Shown: one piece after another, positions 34,474-43,703 of the stretch
Position numbering within the stretch: position 1 is the first letter of the stretch
Layout: every line of letters starts with the position of its first letter
Origin: an uncultured Christensenella sp.
Lineage (GTDB): Bacteria > Bacillota > Clostridia > Christensenellales > UBA3700
Assembly: GCA_910577845.1 (NCBI GenBank)
Contig: CAJTNA010000002.1
Coordinates: forward strand, 30,752 to 94,751
Reading direction: 5' to 3'
DNA: 64,000 nucleotides
Notes under the pieces: model-generated
What the model was told of the DNA's origin: nothing
Databases searched by the model: none
Seen by the model: only the letters and a program-made list of their open reading frames with translations
Position numbers and translations under genes: made by a program

Positions 34474-35481
34474 ATGAATAGAAGACGAATTTTATATTAT
34501 GCTTTAAACTTGGTTGGAGTGGTAATAGCTTTTGGAGTGATATCTGCAATTTATACTTTTTCTCATAATGATATGCGTAAATTTTATATATCCTTGGGAA
34601 TAGCTGTAGTTGCGGTTGTGCTGTTTATAATTCTTTATTTTGCTTATAATTTTGCGGATAGAAATTTAAAGCAATTATGGTTTAAATTATTAATTTGTAA
34701 TCCAGACAAAACACCCGATTATGCAAAAGATTTAGAGATTACAAAAAATAATTTTGATAGTGATACAAACTCTCAAAAAAATAAAATAGCAAAACCTAAT
34801 TTTATGGGAGCAAAACAGCTTTGTGACTTTAGCGTTCTAAAAAAAGGTACAATGTGTTATGGTTGTGTGGTGGAAGCAAATACAAAAATATTTGTGGTAT
34901 CTAAATTTGTACATCAAGTTTTTCCAGCAGTAATAATTTATAGTTTAGATGAATATTACATTAATAATCCTATGGAACTAAAAGAAATTGCAAATGAATT
35001 GTATGAAAATAAAAATAACAATTTTTTAAGAAATGAATATACTTACTTTTTTCATAAATCAGTAGACGAAAAACTTACTAATGGTAGGAAAGTTTATGCA
35101 ACCACAATGTTGCTATATAGATATCATTTGCCTTTGGGTGGACTGCCTTCAGAACATTTGGTTTTGCCAGTTATTGTGAACCCAGAAAGTTGTAACTCAA
35201 TTTTCGCAGTTGATTGTAGATATTGGAGTGAAAATATTGTTGGTCAATTTTTGAGAGAAGTTAAAGGTCGTGCTAACATTATCACAGATATTACGGATAT
35301 TGAAGTATCTAATGAAAAAGTTAATGACATTTTTGGGATAGAGGATAATGCGGTTAATGTAGCAGAATATAGCTTAAACAACCAAAGCGTAAATGAGGAA
35401 AAAGAAAGTAGCGGACAAGATAGTTTGATAGATAAAGAAACTTGTCAAGATAATGAAAGTAGTAATAGTGAAATACTATAA
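34474..35481 (+). CDS. Membrane protein of unknown function (possible relative of the two-TM-hairpin family)
   Basis: 335 residues. One TM pair at ~8-62, then a large soluble domain (~90-270, with VLKKGTMCYGCVVEAN and LPLGGLPSEHLVLPVIVNPESC) and an acidic Ser/Glu/Asn-rich tail. It has no second TM pair, unlike members 1-3, but shares position and N-terminal plan. No family recognised. Weak ribosome site; 26 bp after the TfoX-like gene. Confidence 0.7.
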   Translation: MNRRRILYYALNLVGVVIAFGVISAIYTFSHNDMRKFYISLGIAVVAVVLFIILYFAYNFADRNLKQLWFKLLICNPDKTPDYAKDLEITKNNFDSDTNSQKNKIAKPNFMGAKQLCDFSVLKKGTMCYGCVVEANTKIFVVSKFVHQVFPAVIIYSLDEYYINNPMELKEIANELYENKNNNFLRNEYTYFFHKSVDEKLTNGRKVYATTMLLYRYHLPLGGLPSEHLVLPVIVNPESCNSIFAVDCRYWSENIVGQFLREVKGRANIITDITDIEVSNEKVNDIFGIEDNAVNVAEYSLNNQSVNEEKESSGQDSLIDKETCQDNESSNSEIL

Positions 35482-35511
35482 ATAAAATATTTTAAAAGGA
35501 AGGAGAGTGTT

Positions 35512-35823
35512 ATGCGTAAATTAACTTTAACTAGAAAATGGAGTATTATTGAATGTGCTTCAAGAATTTATTTTTCATATGAATGTGAAAAAGAAAAAGC
35601 AAATACAGAGGTAGATGGAAAACCTTATTTTTGTGGGCTTATTAAAAACGGCAAGAGCATTGAGGTTGAGATTAGTGATGAGGCTAATAAAATTTACCTA
35701 ACTTCAAGCACTATGGAGGCTGAATTTGTAGTTCCAGCTGGTACAACAGATGTAAAATTGCTTGCAGTACCACACTATAATGTGGCTCAAGGTAATCCAT
35801 TTACAATATCAGAGATAAAGTAA
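35512..35823 (+). CDS. Small beta-rich hypothetical protein
   Basis: 103 residues, no membrane segment. Beta-strand pattern with KNGKSIEVEISDEANKIYLTSSTMEAEFVVPAGTTDVKL, resembling short Firmicutes hypothetical proteins that begin RKLTLTRKWS and share the ECASR segment. Function unknown. Strong ribosome site AAGGAAGGAGAG; 30 bp after the preceding gene, followed by a terminator, so it likely ends that transcript. Confidence 0.75.
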   Translation: MRKLTLTRKWSIIECASRIYFSYECEKEKANTEVDGKPYFCGLIKNGKSIEVEISDEANKIYLTSSTMEAEFVVPAGTTDVKLLAVPHYNVAQGNPFTISEIK

Positions 35824-35861
35824 TCTTAATCAAAGATAAAGTATCTTAAGCAAATTATTAA

Positions 35862-35895
35862 AAATATCCCCACTCTTAAACAGTGGGGATATTTC
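35862..35895. terminator. Terminator ending the membrane-protein gene run
   Basis: AAATATCCCCACT-CTTAAAC-AGTGGGGATATTT, a perfect 13-bp stem, 38 bp after the stop codon. Confidence 0.9.
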
Positions 35896-36025
35896 TACTT
35901 AAATATTGGTGTAACTAAATTATATATTATAATAAATGTGTGTAAGCTGTTGACGAAAAAAAGTAAAATGTTTTATATGAATTAGTCCGTTCAAGTCAGT
36001 TTTTTTCTAGAATGTTAATTTTTAA

Positions 36026-36268
36026 TTAATCTACTTCTATTTTATTAAAATCAAACAATTCATCGTCTAAAAATTCAATTGGTGATATTTCCAAAGCAAG
36101 ACAAATTTTAAAAAGCGTTGTTAAAGTAATGGTGTTATTTTTACCCATAAGTATTCTATTCATAGCACCGTGAGTAACGCCACTATCTTTTTCTAGTCTA
36201 TATTGTGTAATTTTTTTAGCTTGTATTAATTTAATTATTTTCTTTGCACAAGCGTCATTTACTGTCAT
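36026..36268 (-). CDS. XRE-family HTH regulator
   Basis: 80 residues: HTH around ITQYRLEKDSGVTHGAMNRILMGKN, followed by LTTLFKICLALEISPIEF and an acidic tail. Single-domain repressor of the Cro/C1 type. Divergent from the SLOG-like gene at 36501; the 230-bp gap between them carries repeated AATRCG elements, so it likely controls one or both. Ribosome site AAGGTAG. Confidence 0.85.
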   Translation of the reverse strand: MTVNDACAKKIIKLIQAKKITQYRLEKDSGVTHGAMNRILMGKNNTITLTTLFKICLALEISPIEFLDDELFDFNKIEVD

Positions 36269-36334
36269 TTTTTTCTACCTTATTTTTTGATAGACATATT
36301 ATATCAAATTCCGAAATTAATATTAAATATTTAC

Positions 36335-36390
36335 AAATACGCATTAATAAATGCGGATAAATAAATACCGATTAAAGAATACGTATTTAT
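36335..36390. promoter_or_regulatory. Operator-like cluster between XRE gene and SLOG gene
   Basis: CGCATTaataAATGCG (36340-36355) and the palindrome AATACGTATT (36378-36387), with further AATGCGG and AATACCG half-sites between them: four related elements in ~50 bp. Likely repressor-binding region; the binding protein is inferred. Confidence 0.55.
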
Positions 36391-36471
36391 TAAAGCACAT
36401 TTAATTATAAAATTTTGATATAATAATGTAAACAATATATAGGGTAATAATATGATGATATAAATGATGCT

Positions 36472-36499
36472 ATTGCTCAAAGATATTTTAAGGAGCAAT
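36472..36499 (+). promoter_or_regulatory. Hairpin covering the ribosome site
   Basis: ATTGCTC (36472-36478) can pair with GAGCAAT (36493-36499), which includes part of the AAGGAG ribosome site of the gene starting at 36501. Could dampen translation. Confidence 0.45.
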
Positions 36500-36500
36500 T

Positions 36501-36962
36501 ATGGACAAAACACTTTCTATTATAGGACAAAACAATATTACAAAACTTAATATTAACGCAACACTAATGATTAGATTTTTAGAAGAGGAATATAAAAATG
36601 GTTATAAACATTTTATAATTGGAACGCTTAGCAATTTTGATTGTATGATTTTTGACGCTATGCTTATTTTAAAAAAGATTTATCCCGACTTACAAGTATC
36701 TGTTTTAGTGAACAACCACAAAGCATATTTAAGTAATAAGGAATTTCCTACATTAGGTTTTGACTATATATATTATCCATTGCAAGAGAAACTATTAAAT
36801 GAAAATATTGTTTTGCAAGGTAAATATATGATTGATAACTCTGATAAACTTTTTTGCTTTTTTGATAGAAGATTTGTACTTTTTGATAAACTACTAAATA
36901 CCGCTAAAGATAAAAACAAGGAAATTTACAACTTATGCGAAATTTTGAACCAAACAGAATAA
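36501..36962 (+). CDS. SLOG/DUF1273 (YpsA-like) small protein
   Basis: 153 residues. Rossmann-like plan of the YpsA group: GYKHFIIGTLSNFDCMIFDAMLILKKIYPDLQVSVLV, then DNSDKLFCFFD, and helical C-terminus. SLOG proteins bind nucleotide-like ligands; several act in defence or signalling, others in cell division control. The glycine-rich loop is less conserved here (GTLSNFD in place of GGALGFD), so ligand binding is uncertain. Divergent from an XRE gene. Confidence 0.65.
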   Translation: MDKTLSIIGQNNITKLNINATLMIRFLEEEYKNGYKHFIIGTLSNFDCMIFDAMLILKKIYPDLQVSVLVNNHKAYLSNKEFPTLGFDYIYYPLQEKLLNENIVLQGKYMIDNSDKLFCFFDRRFVLFDKLLNTAKDKNKEIYNLCEILNQTE

Positions 36963-37052
36963 ATTTATTTTGTACTGAACATAGTTTCCATTTTAGTAAA
37001 TTATTTAATTAATAAAGGAAAAAGTAATATTAAAAACTTATAAAAGCCAAAG

Positions 37053-37081
37053 CAATACCACCAGTTTGACTGGTGGTATTG
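37053..37081. terminator. Bidirectional terminator
   Basis: CAATACCACCAGT-TTG-ACTGGTGGTATTG, a perfect 13-bp stem between the convergent SLOG gene and fprA, 5 bp from the fprA stop codon. Confidence 0.9.
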
Positions 37082-37086
37082 ATTAA

Positions 37087-38241
37087 TTATTTTTTAATGT
37101 CATTTATTAGGGATTGTGCAAGTTCGTCAAGCTTTGTCCAAGTAGTATCTGTAGGGGCGGAGAGTATTGAAACCATAGGTTCAATTATCTCAATGTCTTT
37201 TAGTTCCGCTAGTTTTGCTTTGATTAATTTTCCAGCAGTTGTAGCCCAACTTCCATTTTCAATAATTCCAACACGTCTATTCTGAAAGTTTTTGTGTGCT
37301 ATATGATTTAAAAAATCGTTCATTGCAGGGAAAATACTATTTTCATAAGTAGTTGTTGCAAGTACAATATGACTATATTTGAAAGCTTGCTCAATATTTT
37401 CAGATATTTCACTATAAGTCAAATTAGATATAGTGCAATCTATATTTTGTGCTTGCAATTTTTCATATAGTTTTTTAGCTACATTTTCTGTGTTGCCATA
37501 AACAGTGGTGTAAGCAATAAACACACCTTGTGTTTCTGGTTTGTAACTACTCCAAATATCATATAAATTGATATAATAGTCAATATTATTTTCAAGTACA
37601 TTGCCGTGAAGTGGGCATATTGTTTTAATTATCAAAACAGATAATTTTTTTAGTAAAGTTTGGGTTTGTATGCCATACTTGCCAACTATGTTTATATAGT
37701 ATTCTCTTGCGTCATCTATCCAGTTGTCATTTTTTGAGCTTATGCCAAATCTGCCAAAAGCATCTGCCGAAAATAAAATTTGATTAGTGGTATCATATGT
37801 TACCATAACTTCTGGCCAGTGCACCATTGGGGCAGTGTAAAATTGTAACTTTCTATCACCACAATCAAGAATATCACCATCTTTTGCAATAATTTGTTTT
37901 GTATTATCTGGTATAGCATAAAATTGTGAAATTATTTTTAAACAACCTGCAGTTGCAACTATTTGCATATTAGGGTACTTGTTGATTAGCATTGCAATAT
38001 TAAAAGAATGGTCAGGTTCAGCGTGTGATATGATAAGGTAATCAATATCTCTGCCATTTAATGAATTTTCAAGATTTTGTAACCATTTATCTGTAGCAAG
38101 CTTGTCTACTGTATCAACAAGGCATACTTTTTCGCCTAAAAGCAAATAAGAATTATATGACATACCATTAGGCACTTTGTATTGCCCCTCAAATAATCCG
38201 TGTTCAATTATATCTACACCAACATTAATAAATTTACTCAT
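37087..38241 (-). CDS. fprA: FprA-family A-type flavoprotein (flavodiiron protein)
   Basis: 384 residues: beta-lactamase-like diiron domain with HAEPDH (~77-82), the later CPLHG ligand region, and a C-terminal flavodoxin domain with the FMN loop AYTTVYGNTENVA (~255). Reduces O2 to water or NO to N2O using electrons from rubredoxin. Encoded 13 bp after rubrerythrin, in one operon, for oxygen and peroxide defence of an anaerobe. Confidence 0.95.
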   Translation of the reverse strand: MSKFINVGVDIIEHGLFEGQYKVPNGMSYNSYLLLGEKVCLVDTVDKLATDKWLQNLENSLNGRDIDYLIISHAEPDHSFNIAMLINKYPNMQIVATAGCLKIISQFYAIPDNTKQIIAKDGDILDCGDRKLQFYTAPMVHWPEVMVTYDTTNQILFSADAFGRFGISSKNDNWIDDAREYYINIVGKYGIQTQTLLKKLSVLIIKTICPLHGNVLENNIDYYINLYDIWSSYKPETQGVFIAYTTVYGNTENVAKKLYEKLQAQNIDCTISNLTYSEISENIEQAFKYSHIVLATTTYENSIFPAMNDFLNHIAHKNFQNRRVGIIENGSWATTAGKLIKAKLAELKDIEIIEPMVSILSAPTDTTWTKLDELAQSLINDIKK

Positions 38242-38254
38242 ATTTTTCTCTAAA

Positions 38255-38791
38255 TTAATAATTATTTTCTTTTATTTCAAAATAGCTTTGTGGGTGGTTG
38301 CAAGTAGGGCATTTATCTGGAGCAGTATTACCAGTGTGAGTGTGACCGCAGTTTCTGCATTCCCAAACTTGAACATCTTTTTTAGCAAATACGGAATTTG
38401 TCTTTAAGTTATTAAGCAGTGCAAGATAACGCTCCTCGTGTTCTTTTTCAATAGCCCCTACTGCACGGAATTTTTCAGCAAGTTCCTTAAAACCCTCTTT
38501 TTCCGCAGTCTTTGCAAAGCTTTCATACATATCTGTCCACTCAGAATTTTCACCATTAGCAGCTTGCTCAAGGTTAGTTGCCGTGTCACCAATTCCGCAA
38601 AGTTCTTTTAACCACATTTTTGCGTGTTCTTTTTCATTATCAGCAGTTTTTAAAAAGATTGCCGCAATTTGCTCATAGCCCTCTTTCTTAGCTGTACTTG
38701 CAAAATAAGTGTATTTGTTTCTAGCTTGCGATTCGCCTGCAAAAGCGACTGCAAGGTTTTTTTCTGTTTGAGTTCCAGTGTATTTGTTCAT
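38255..38791 (-). CDS. rbr: Rubrerythrin
   Basis: 178 residues. Ferritin-like diiron domain with Glu20 and two ExxH pairs (NEKEH, EKEHEERY) and a C-terminal rubredoxin domain with CRNCG...CPTC. Reduces hydrogen peroxide in the cytosol. A consensus promoter and AGAGGTAAT precede it; fprA follows in the same transcript. Confidence 0.97.
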   Translation of the reverse strand: MNKYTGTQTEKNLAVAFAGESQARNKYTYFASTAKKEGYEQIAAIFLKTADNEKEHAKMWLKELCGIGDTATNLEQAANGENSEWTDMYESFAKTAEKEGFKELAEKFRAVGAIEKEHEERYLALLNNLKTNSVFAKKDVQVWECRNCGHTHTGNTAPDKCPTCNHPQSYFEIKENNY

Positions 38792-38818
38792 AATATTACC
38801 TCTTTACGTTTTTTATTT

Positions 38819-38847
38819 ATTATAATTCAATTTAAAAGCTTTGTCAA
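38819..38847 (-). promoter_or_regulatory. rbr-fprA promoter
   Basis: On the minus strand TTGACA - 17 bp - TATAAT, perfect sigma-A consensus, 27 bp before the start codon. No clear PerR box seen. Confidence 0.88.
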
Positions 38848-39170
38848 TATATAATTTTTAACAAAACAAATTTTTATATTCAATTTGTAAGAGTATAACT
38901 TAGTTGACTTTGCAATTTTTTAATTAAAACCATTTAAAAATCGATACTAAATTAAATTATAGCCAGCTTTAATGATTGATAATTACTAAATAAAATTTGT
39001 ATTTATTTTTTAGTACTCACGTGTATACTACTTAATAATTTTTTTAGTTTTTATTTTATAATACCAAATATATTTGTTAGTTGTTATTTGTTCAAATAAA
39101 CTATTTTCTTAAAGCAAAAGGATAGTGTAATATTTTATTATTTGTAAGGTTGATAAAAGTATCACTATTT
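38848..39170. other. Gene-free stretch with dispersed motif
   Basis: AT-rich. Contains a dispersed-motif copy AAAACCATTTAAAAATCGAT... (38927-38951). No gene seen; no clear terminator for the symporter gene on the minus strand. Confidence 0.5.
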
Positions 39171-40598
39171 TTAACTAGCGTTTTTTGATTGTTCTTTAAG
39201 AATTTTTTCATTCATTTTCCTAACTTTGGTTATATTATCATATTCTTTACTTAGGCTTGCAACAACATTGGATAATGCTACAATACCAATTATATTTGGT
39301 ATAACCATTAAGCCATTAAAAATATCTGACAAGTTCCAAACTAAATCCACCTTTAGTACTGAGCCAACCATTACAAAAGCAATAACAAATACTGAGTAGA
39401 ATATTGTAGCTTTTTTACCAAACAAATAACGTACATTCGTTTCACCAAAGAAGTACCAACTTATTATAGTTGAAAAAGCAAAGAAAAATAGACAAATTGC
39501 AATAAATATTTCGCCAAACTTACTACCCCAACTACCAAATATTGCAAAAGATTGGCTGAATGCTAATTGAGTTAAAATACCCTCATTATTTACATTACCA
39601 GCAACACCAGATGTTAAGATAACCAAAGCGGAAAGAGTAAGTACAACAAAAGTATCAATAAACACACCAATAATAGCAATATTACCTTGACGGCAAGGGT
39701 GGTCAACTTTAGCGAGTGCGTGAGCGTGTGGGGTTGAACCCATACCAGCTTCGTTGGAAAATAAACCTCTTGCAACACCTTTACTCATTGCTTTAACTAT
39801 TGCAACTCCTGCAACGCCACCAACAATAGCATTAGGATTAAATGCGTGTACAAATATTGAAGCAAATGCAGTGCCAATATGTTGATAATTAATTCCAATA
39901 ACGATTATTGAACCTAACATATATAGACCAGCCATAATTGGAACTACTTTTTCTGTAAATGATGCAATACGTTTAACGCCACCCAAAAATATTATTCCAG
40001 CAAGAACGGATATGATTATGCCAACAGCCCAAGTTGGAATATTAAAAGCTGTGTTAAATGATGTTCCTATGCTGTTTGACTGCACCATATTACCCATAAA
40101 ACCAAGTGCTAAGATTATTGCTACAGAGAAAAATCCTGCTAAAAACTTTCCAAATTTGCCTTTGAAAAATGCTCTTATGTAATAAACTGGTCCGCCGTGA
40201 ACAACACCATTTTCATCAGTGTATTTAAATTTTTGTGCAGTAACGGCTTCGGCAAAGATGGTTGCCATGCCTAGAAGACCACTAATCCACATCCAAAATA
40301 TTGCTCCCGCTCCCCCTGTTGCTATAGCAGTTGCTACGCCTACAATATTACCAGTGCCAATTTGACCAGCTAGTGCGGTAGTTAGTGATTGGAATGAAGA
40401 CATACCTTTTTTGTCGGCTTTTTCACCATTCAAATTCATATTTTTAAAAGTGCTTTTAAAACCCTCACCAAACTTCCTAAATTGTACACCTTTTAGCCTT
40501 ATGGTAAAGAATAGTCCAGCACCCAAAAGCATAAATAAAAGTATGTAGTCCCATAGTACATCTCGGATTAACTGTACCATATTATCAATAAATTCCAT
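39171..40598 (-). CDS. Sodium:alanine symporter (AGCS family)
   Basis: 475 residues from the ATG at 40598, placed by AGGAG (an upstream in-frame ATG at 40634 lacks one). About 11 membrane helices and AGCS signatures: SLTTALAGQIGTGNIVGVATAIATGGAGAIFWMW and later RGLFSNEAGMGSTPHAHA. Imports alanine or glycine with Na+. Confidence 0.95.
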   Translation of the reverse strand: MEFIDNMVQLIRDVLWDYILLFMLLGAGLFFTIRLKGVQFRKFGEGFKSTFKNMNLNGEKADKKGMSSFQSLTTALAGQIGTGNIVGVATAIATGGAGAIFWMWISGLLGMATIFAEAVTAQKFKYTDENGVVHGGPVYYIRAFFKGKFGKFLAGFFSVAIILALGFMGNMVQSNSIGTSFNTAFNIPTWAVGIIISVLAGIIFLGGVKRIASFTEKVVPIMAGLYMLGSIIVIGINYQHIGTAFASIFVHAFNPNAIVGGVAGVAIVKAMSKGVARGLFSNEAGMGSTPHAHALAKVDHPCRQGNIAIIGVFIDTFVVLTLSALVILTSGVAGNVNNEGILTQLAFSQSFAIFGSWGSKFGEIFIAICLFFFAFSTIISWYFFGETNVRYLFGKKATIFYSVFVIAFVMVGSVLKVDLVWNLSDIFNGLMVIPNIIGIVALSNVVASLSKEYDNITKVRKMNEKILKEQSKNAS

Positions 40599-40698
40599 AT
40601 TTTCTCCTATGTAAATTGCAAATAAATGTAGCAATAAAAAAAATCTTGCGTAATATAAAAATAGCCGTAAAATTTTGGACTATTAGATTATTTTTATA

Positions 40699-40728
40699 AT
40701 TTTAACATACTAAGCATTTTTTTGTCAA
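40699..40728 (-). promoter_or_regulatory. Promoter of symporter gene
   Basis: Minus strand TTGACA - 18 bp - TAAAAT, about 100 bp upstream of the start codon. The 40599-40951 gap also holds the divergent promoter at 40841-40869. Confidence 0.7.
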
Positions 40729-40840
40729 ACGTATACTTGAATAATTTGGCAAAATAACTTGTGGCTCTTTGGCGTATTATATACAAAATTTAAAAAACAA
40801 TACTTAATGTATACTAAAAATAAAAATAAATATAAAAAGC

Positions 40841-40869
40841 TTGTTATTTTACGTTTGGTATGTTATAAT
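40841..40869 (+). promoter_or_regulatory. Promoter of ABC transporter gene
   Basis: TTGTTA - 17 bp - TATAAT, 82 bp before the ATG at 40952. The leader contains no obvious fold. Confidence 0.75.
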
Positions 40870-40951
40870 ATTTTAAAAGTTAGATTTTATTAATTTTGGT
40901 TAAATTTTAACATCTAAGGCATTGCCATTTTATGGCGTATAAGGAGGCTGT

Positions 40952-43570
40952 ATGTTACAATTAAAAGACATTGTAAAAGACTATGGCAGTGATGACAACA
41001 TTGTTCACGCTTTAAAAGGCGTTACTTTGTCATTCAGAAATTCCGAGTTTGTTGCGATTTTAGGTCCAAGCGGTTGTGGTAAGACAACTATGCTAAATAT
41101 TATTGGTGGACTTGATAGATATACAAGTGGTGATGTTTTGATTAACGGAAAATCTACCACAACTTTTAAAAATGCCGACTGGGACGCTTATAGAAATAAT
41201 TATGTAGGTTTTATTTTCCAAAACTACAATTTAATTAATCACCAAACTATTTTGGAAAATGTGGAACTCGCTTTGACATTGTCTGGTATAAATGCGAAAG
41301 AACGTAAGGCGAGGGCAACAGAAGCTTTGGCAAAAGTTGGTCTTGCAGATTTAGTCCATAAAAAACCAAATCAATTATCTGGCGGACAAATGCAAAGGGT
41401 TGCAATTGCAAGAGCTTTGGTTAATAATCCAGAAATTATACTTGCAGACGAGCCTACGGGTGCATTAGATAGTAAAAATAGTGTACAAATTATGGATTTG
41501 CTAAAGGAAATAGCAAAAGAACGCCTTGTAATTATGGTTACTCACAATGACCAGCTTGCAACTGATTATTCTACGAGGATTATTAAAATGCTTGACGGCG
41601 AGGTGCTGGAGGATTCAATGCCTTATGAGCCTACTGCTGATGAGTTGGAAAATTTAACTTTCTTTGTGGAAGAACCAGTTCCAGATATTAGCGGACTTAA
41701 TGATAAAGACAGCAAAAAGGTTTTGAAAGCCTTTGAAAAAGACCAAAACAAAAAGAAGAAAGCCTCTGTCAAAAAAACTTCAATGAATTTGTGGACAGCT
41801 TTTAAGTTATCACTTAAAAATTTGTTTTCTAAGCGTAGTAGAACATTCTTGACAGCTTTTGCAGGGTCAATTGGTATTATAGGTATTGCTTTGGTGCTTG
41901 CTGTGAACAATGGTTTTGGCTTGTATATTGCAGATATGCAACAAACAATGCTAGGTCAGTATCCAATATCTGTACAACAGCTTTATATGGATATGGCTAG
42001 TGCTATGAATCCAATGGGACAAAACAATAGCAATGATAAATTGGAAAAGTTCCCAAATACTGATAAAATTACAGTGCCTAGTAATAATATGGTAATTGGT
42101 ATTTATAGTGGTATTCATTATAATAGAATTAATCAAAATTACATTGATTATATTGAGGCAATAGATAAAAATATCATTAGTGAAATTTCTTATACTTATG
42201 CAATGAGTATGAATTTAATCACTGAAACGGGGAAAGAGGGGAATAAAAAATACAAAAAAGTTGATTTTAAAAGTGCTGACCCTATAATTGAGATGATGAT
42301 GGGTAGTGATAATCGCTTTTTGGAAATGGTTAGTGATGACTTTATGAAAGCCAATTATGATGTTGTTAAAGGTGATTATCCTACAGAACCTAATCAAATT
42401 GCTTTGGTTGTAAACCAATATAATCAGTTGTCCAAAAGTGTTTTATCTCAATTCCATTTTGATGATGATTTAGATTTATCAAACTTAAAATATGGTGATT
42501 TTATTGGTAAGGAATTTAGAGTTGTTCAATATGACAATTGGTATGATTCAGTTGAAATAGATGGCGTAAAAAGATATAAATCACCACAAGACAGCAAGCT
42601 TGAGGGGTTATATAATAGTGTTAATGATGATGCTCATAAAATTAAAGTTACAGCAGTTATGCGTGTAAAAGAGGGGTCACCAATGTCTTTATATAACACA
42701 AGTGTGTTGTATCGTAAGGAACTTAGAGAGCAAATAGTTGCAGAAAATTTAAAATCAGAAGTAGTTAAAGCTCAACTTGAGGAATATTCAAAAGCAAAAG
42801 CAGATTCAACTTATAAAGAAAAATCTGTATTTTTAGGTGAAAATGACCAAATTGTGGATGTGCCACCATTCCTATTTGATTTAGATGGAATACCTGGGTT
42901 TGGTGAAGAGGGTAAAGTTGAATCACCAGCTAATCCATTCTTTTTAGATGTTGACGAACGTCACGAAGTATTTATGCAAAAGATTGGTGCAAGTACTATG
43001 CCTAACAATATTTATGTTTATCCAAAATCTTTTGAAGATAAAGATTCTGTAAAAGCTTATATGGATAAGTATAATAACAATAAGAGGGAAGAAGATAGAA
43101 TTCAGTATATGGATGCATCTGGAATGATGCTAGATATGGTTAAAGAGATTATTGATATTATATCAATTGTGCTTGTATGCTTTGCGTCAATATCTTTGGT
43201 AGTATCCTCTATAATGATTGGTATAATAACTTATGTATCTGTTGTTGAAAGAACCAAAGAAATTGGTGTACTGCGTGCAATAGGTGCAAGAAAGATTGAT
43301 ATAGGCAATGTGTTTAATGCTGAAACTGCTACTATCGGTATTAGCTCGGGTTTAATGGGGGTAATAATATCTGCATTGCTGTCAATACCTATCAATATAA
43401 TTATCAAACATTTTGCAAAAGGTTATGTGGCTACAAATATAGTGGTATTGTCACCAGTTGCTGGCATTGTACTAATTCTTATAAGTACGCTTTTGACATT
43501 GATTGCAGGTTTAATACCAGCAAATATTGCGGCACATAAAGACCCAGTATTAGCATTGCGGAGTGAATAG
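40952..43570 (+). CDS. MacB-type ABC transporter, ATPase fused to FtsX-like permease
   Basis: 872 residues. N-terminal ATPase (1 to ~225): Walker A GPSGCGKT, signature LSGGQMQRVAIARALV, Walker B ILADEPTGALD. Then a charged linker, TM1 (~300-322), a large extracytoplasmic domain (~325-715), and three C-terminal TMs with the FtsX motif VVERTKEIGVLRAIGA. Such mechanotransmission-type transporters expel peptides or lipids or signal from the envelope. Substrate unknown; no two-component system is nearby. Ribosome site AAGGAGG. Confidence 0.94.
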   Translation: MLQLKDIVKDYGSDDNIVHALKGVTLSFRNSEFVAILGPSGCGKTTMLNIIGGLDRYTSGDVLINGKSTTTFKNADWDAYRNNYVGFIFQNYNLINHQTILENVELALTLSGINAKERKARATEALAKVGLADLVHKKPNQLSGGQMQRVAIARALVNNPEIILADEPTGALDSKNSVQIMDLLKEIAKERLVIMVTHNDQLATDYSTRIIKMLDGEVLEDSMPYEPTADELENLTFFVEEPVPDISGLNDKDSKKVLKAFEKDQNKKKKASVKKTSMNLWTAFKLSLKNLFSKRSRTFLTAFAGSIGIIGIALVLAVNNGFGLYIADMQQTMLGQYPISVQQLYMDMASAMNPMGQNNSNDKLEKFPNTDKITVPSNNMVIGIYSGIHYNRINQNYIDYIEAIDKNIISEISYTYAMSMNLITETGKEGNKKYKKVDFKSADPIIEMMMGSDNRFLEMVSDDFMKANYDVVKGDYPTEPNQIALVVNQYNQLSKSVLSQFHFDDDLDLSNLKYGDFIGKEFRVVQYDNWYDSVEIDGVKRYKSPQDSKLEGLYNSVNDDAHKIKVTAVMRVKEGSPMSLYNTSVLYRKELREQIVAENLKSEVVKAQLEEYSKAKADSTYKEKSVFLGENDQIVDVPPFLFDLDGIPGFGEEGKVESPANPFFLDVDERHEVFMQKIGASTMPNNIYVYPKSFEDKDSVKAYMDKYNNNKREEDRIQYMDASGMMLDMVKEIIDIISIVLVCFASISLVVSSIMIGIITYVSVVERTKEIGVLRAIGARKIDIGNVFNAETATIGISSGLMGVIISALLSIPINIIIKHFAKGYVATNIVVLSPVAGIVLILISTLLTLIAGLIPANIAAHKDPVLALRSE

Positions 43571-43598
43571 AATTTTAGTAAATGTTGTATATTTTTGA

Positions 43599-43625
43599 TT
43601 AAAACCTTTCAAAAATCGAGACTAA
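43599..43625 (+). repeat. Dispersed intergenic motif, copy 6
   Basis: TTAAAACCTTTCAAAAATCG followed by AGACTAA, 28 bp after the ABC transporter stop codon. Confidence 0.7.
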
Positions 43626-43657
43626 TTTGCAAAAAGTATGCTTTGTTAAAATTAGTC

Positions 43658-43686
43658 TTGACAGAAAAGTTAAGGTTTGTTATAAT
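43658..43686 (+). promoter_or_regulatory. Consensus promoter
   Basis: TTGACA - 17 bp - TATAAT, perfect sigma-A consensus, 17 bp before the start codon of the membrane protein at 43704 (a very short leader with AGAGGG). Confidence 0.88.
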
Positions 43687-43703
43687 AAAATTTAGAGGGA
43701 TTT

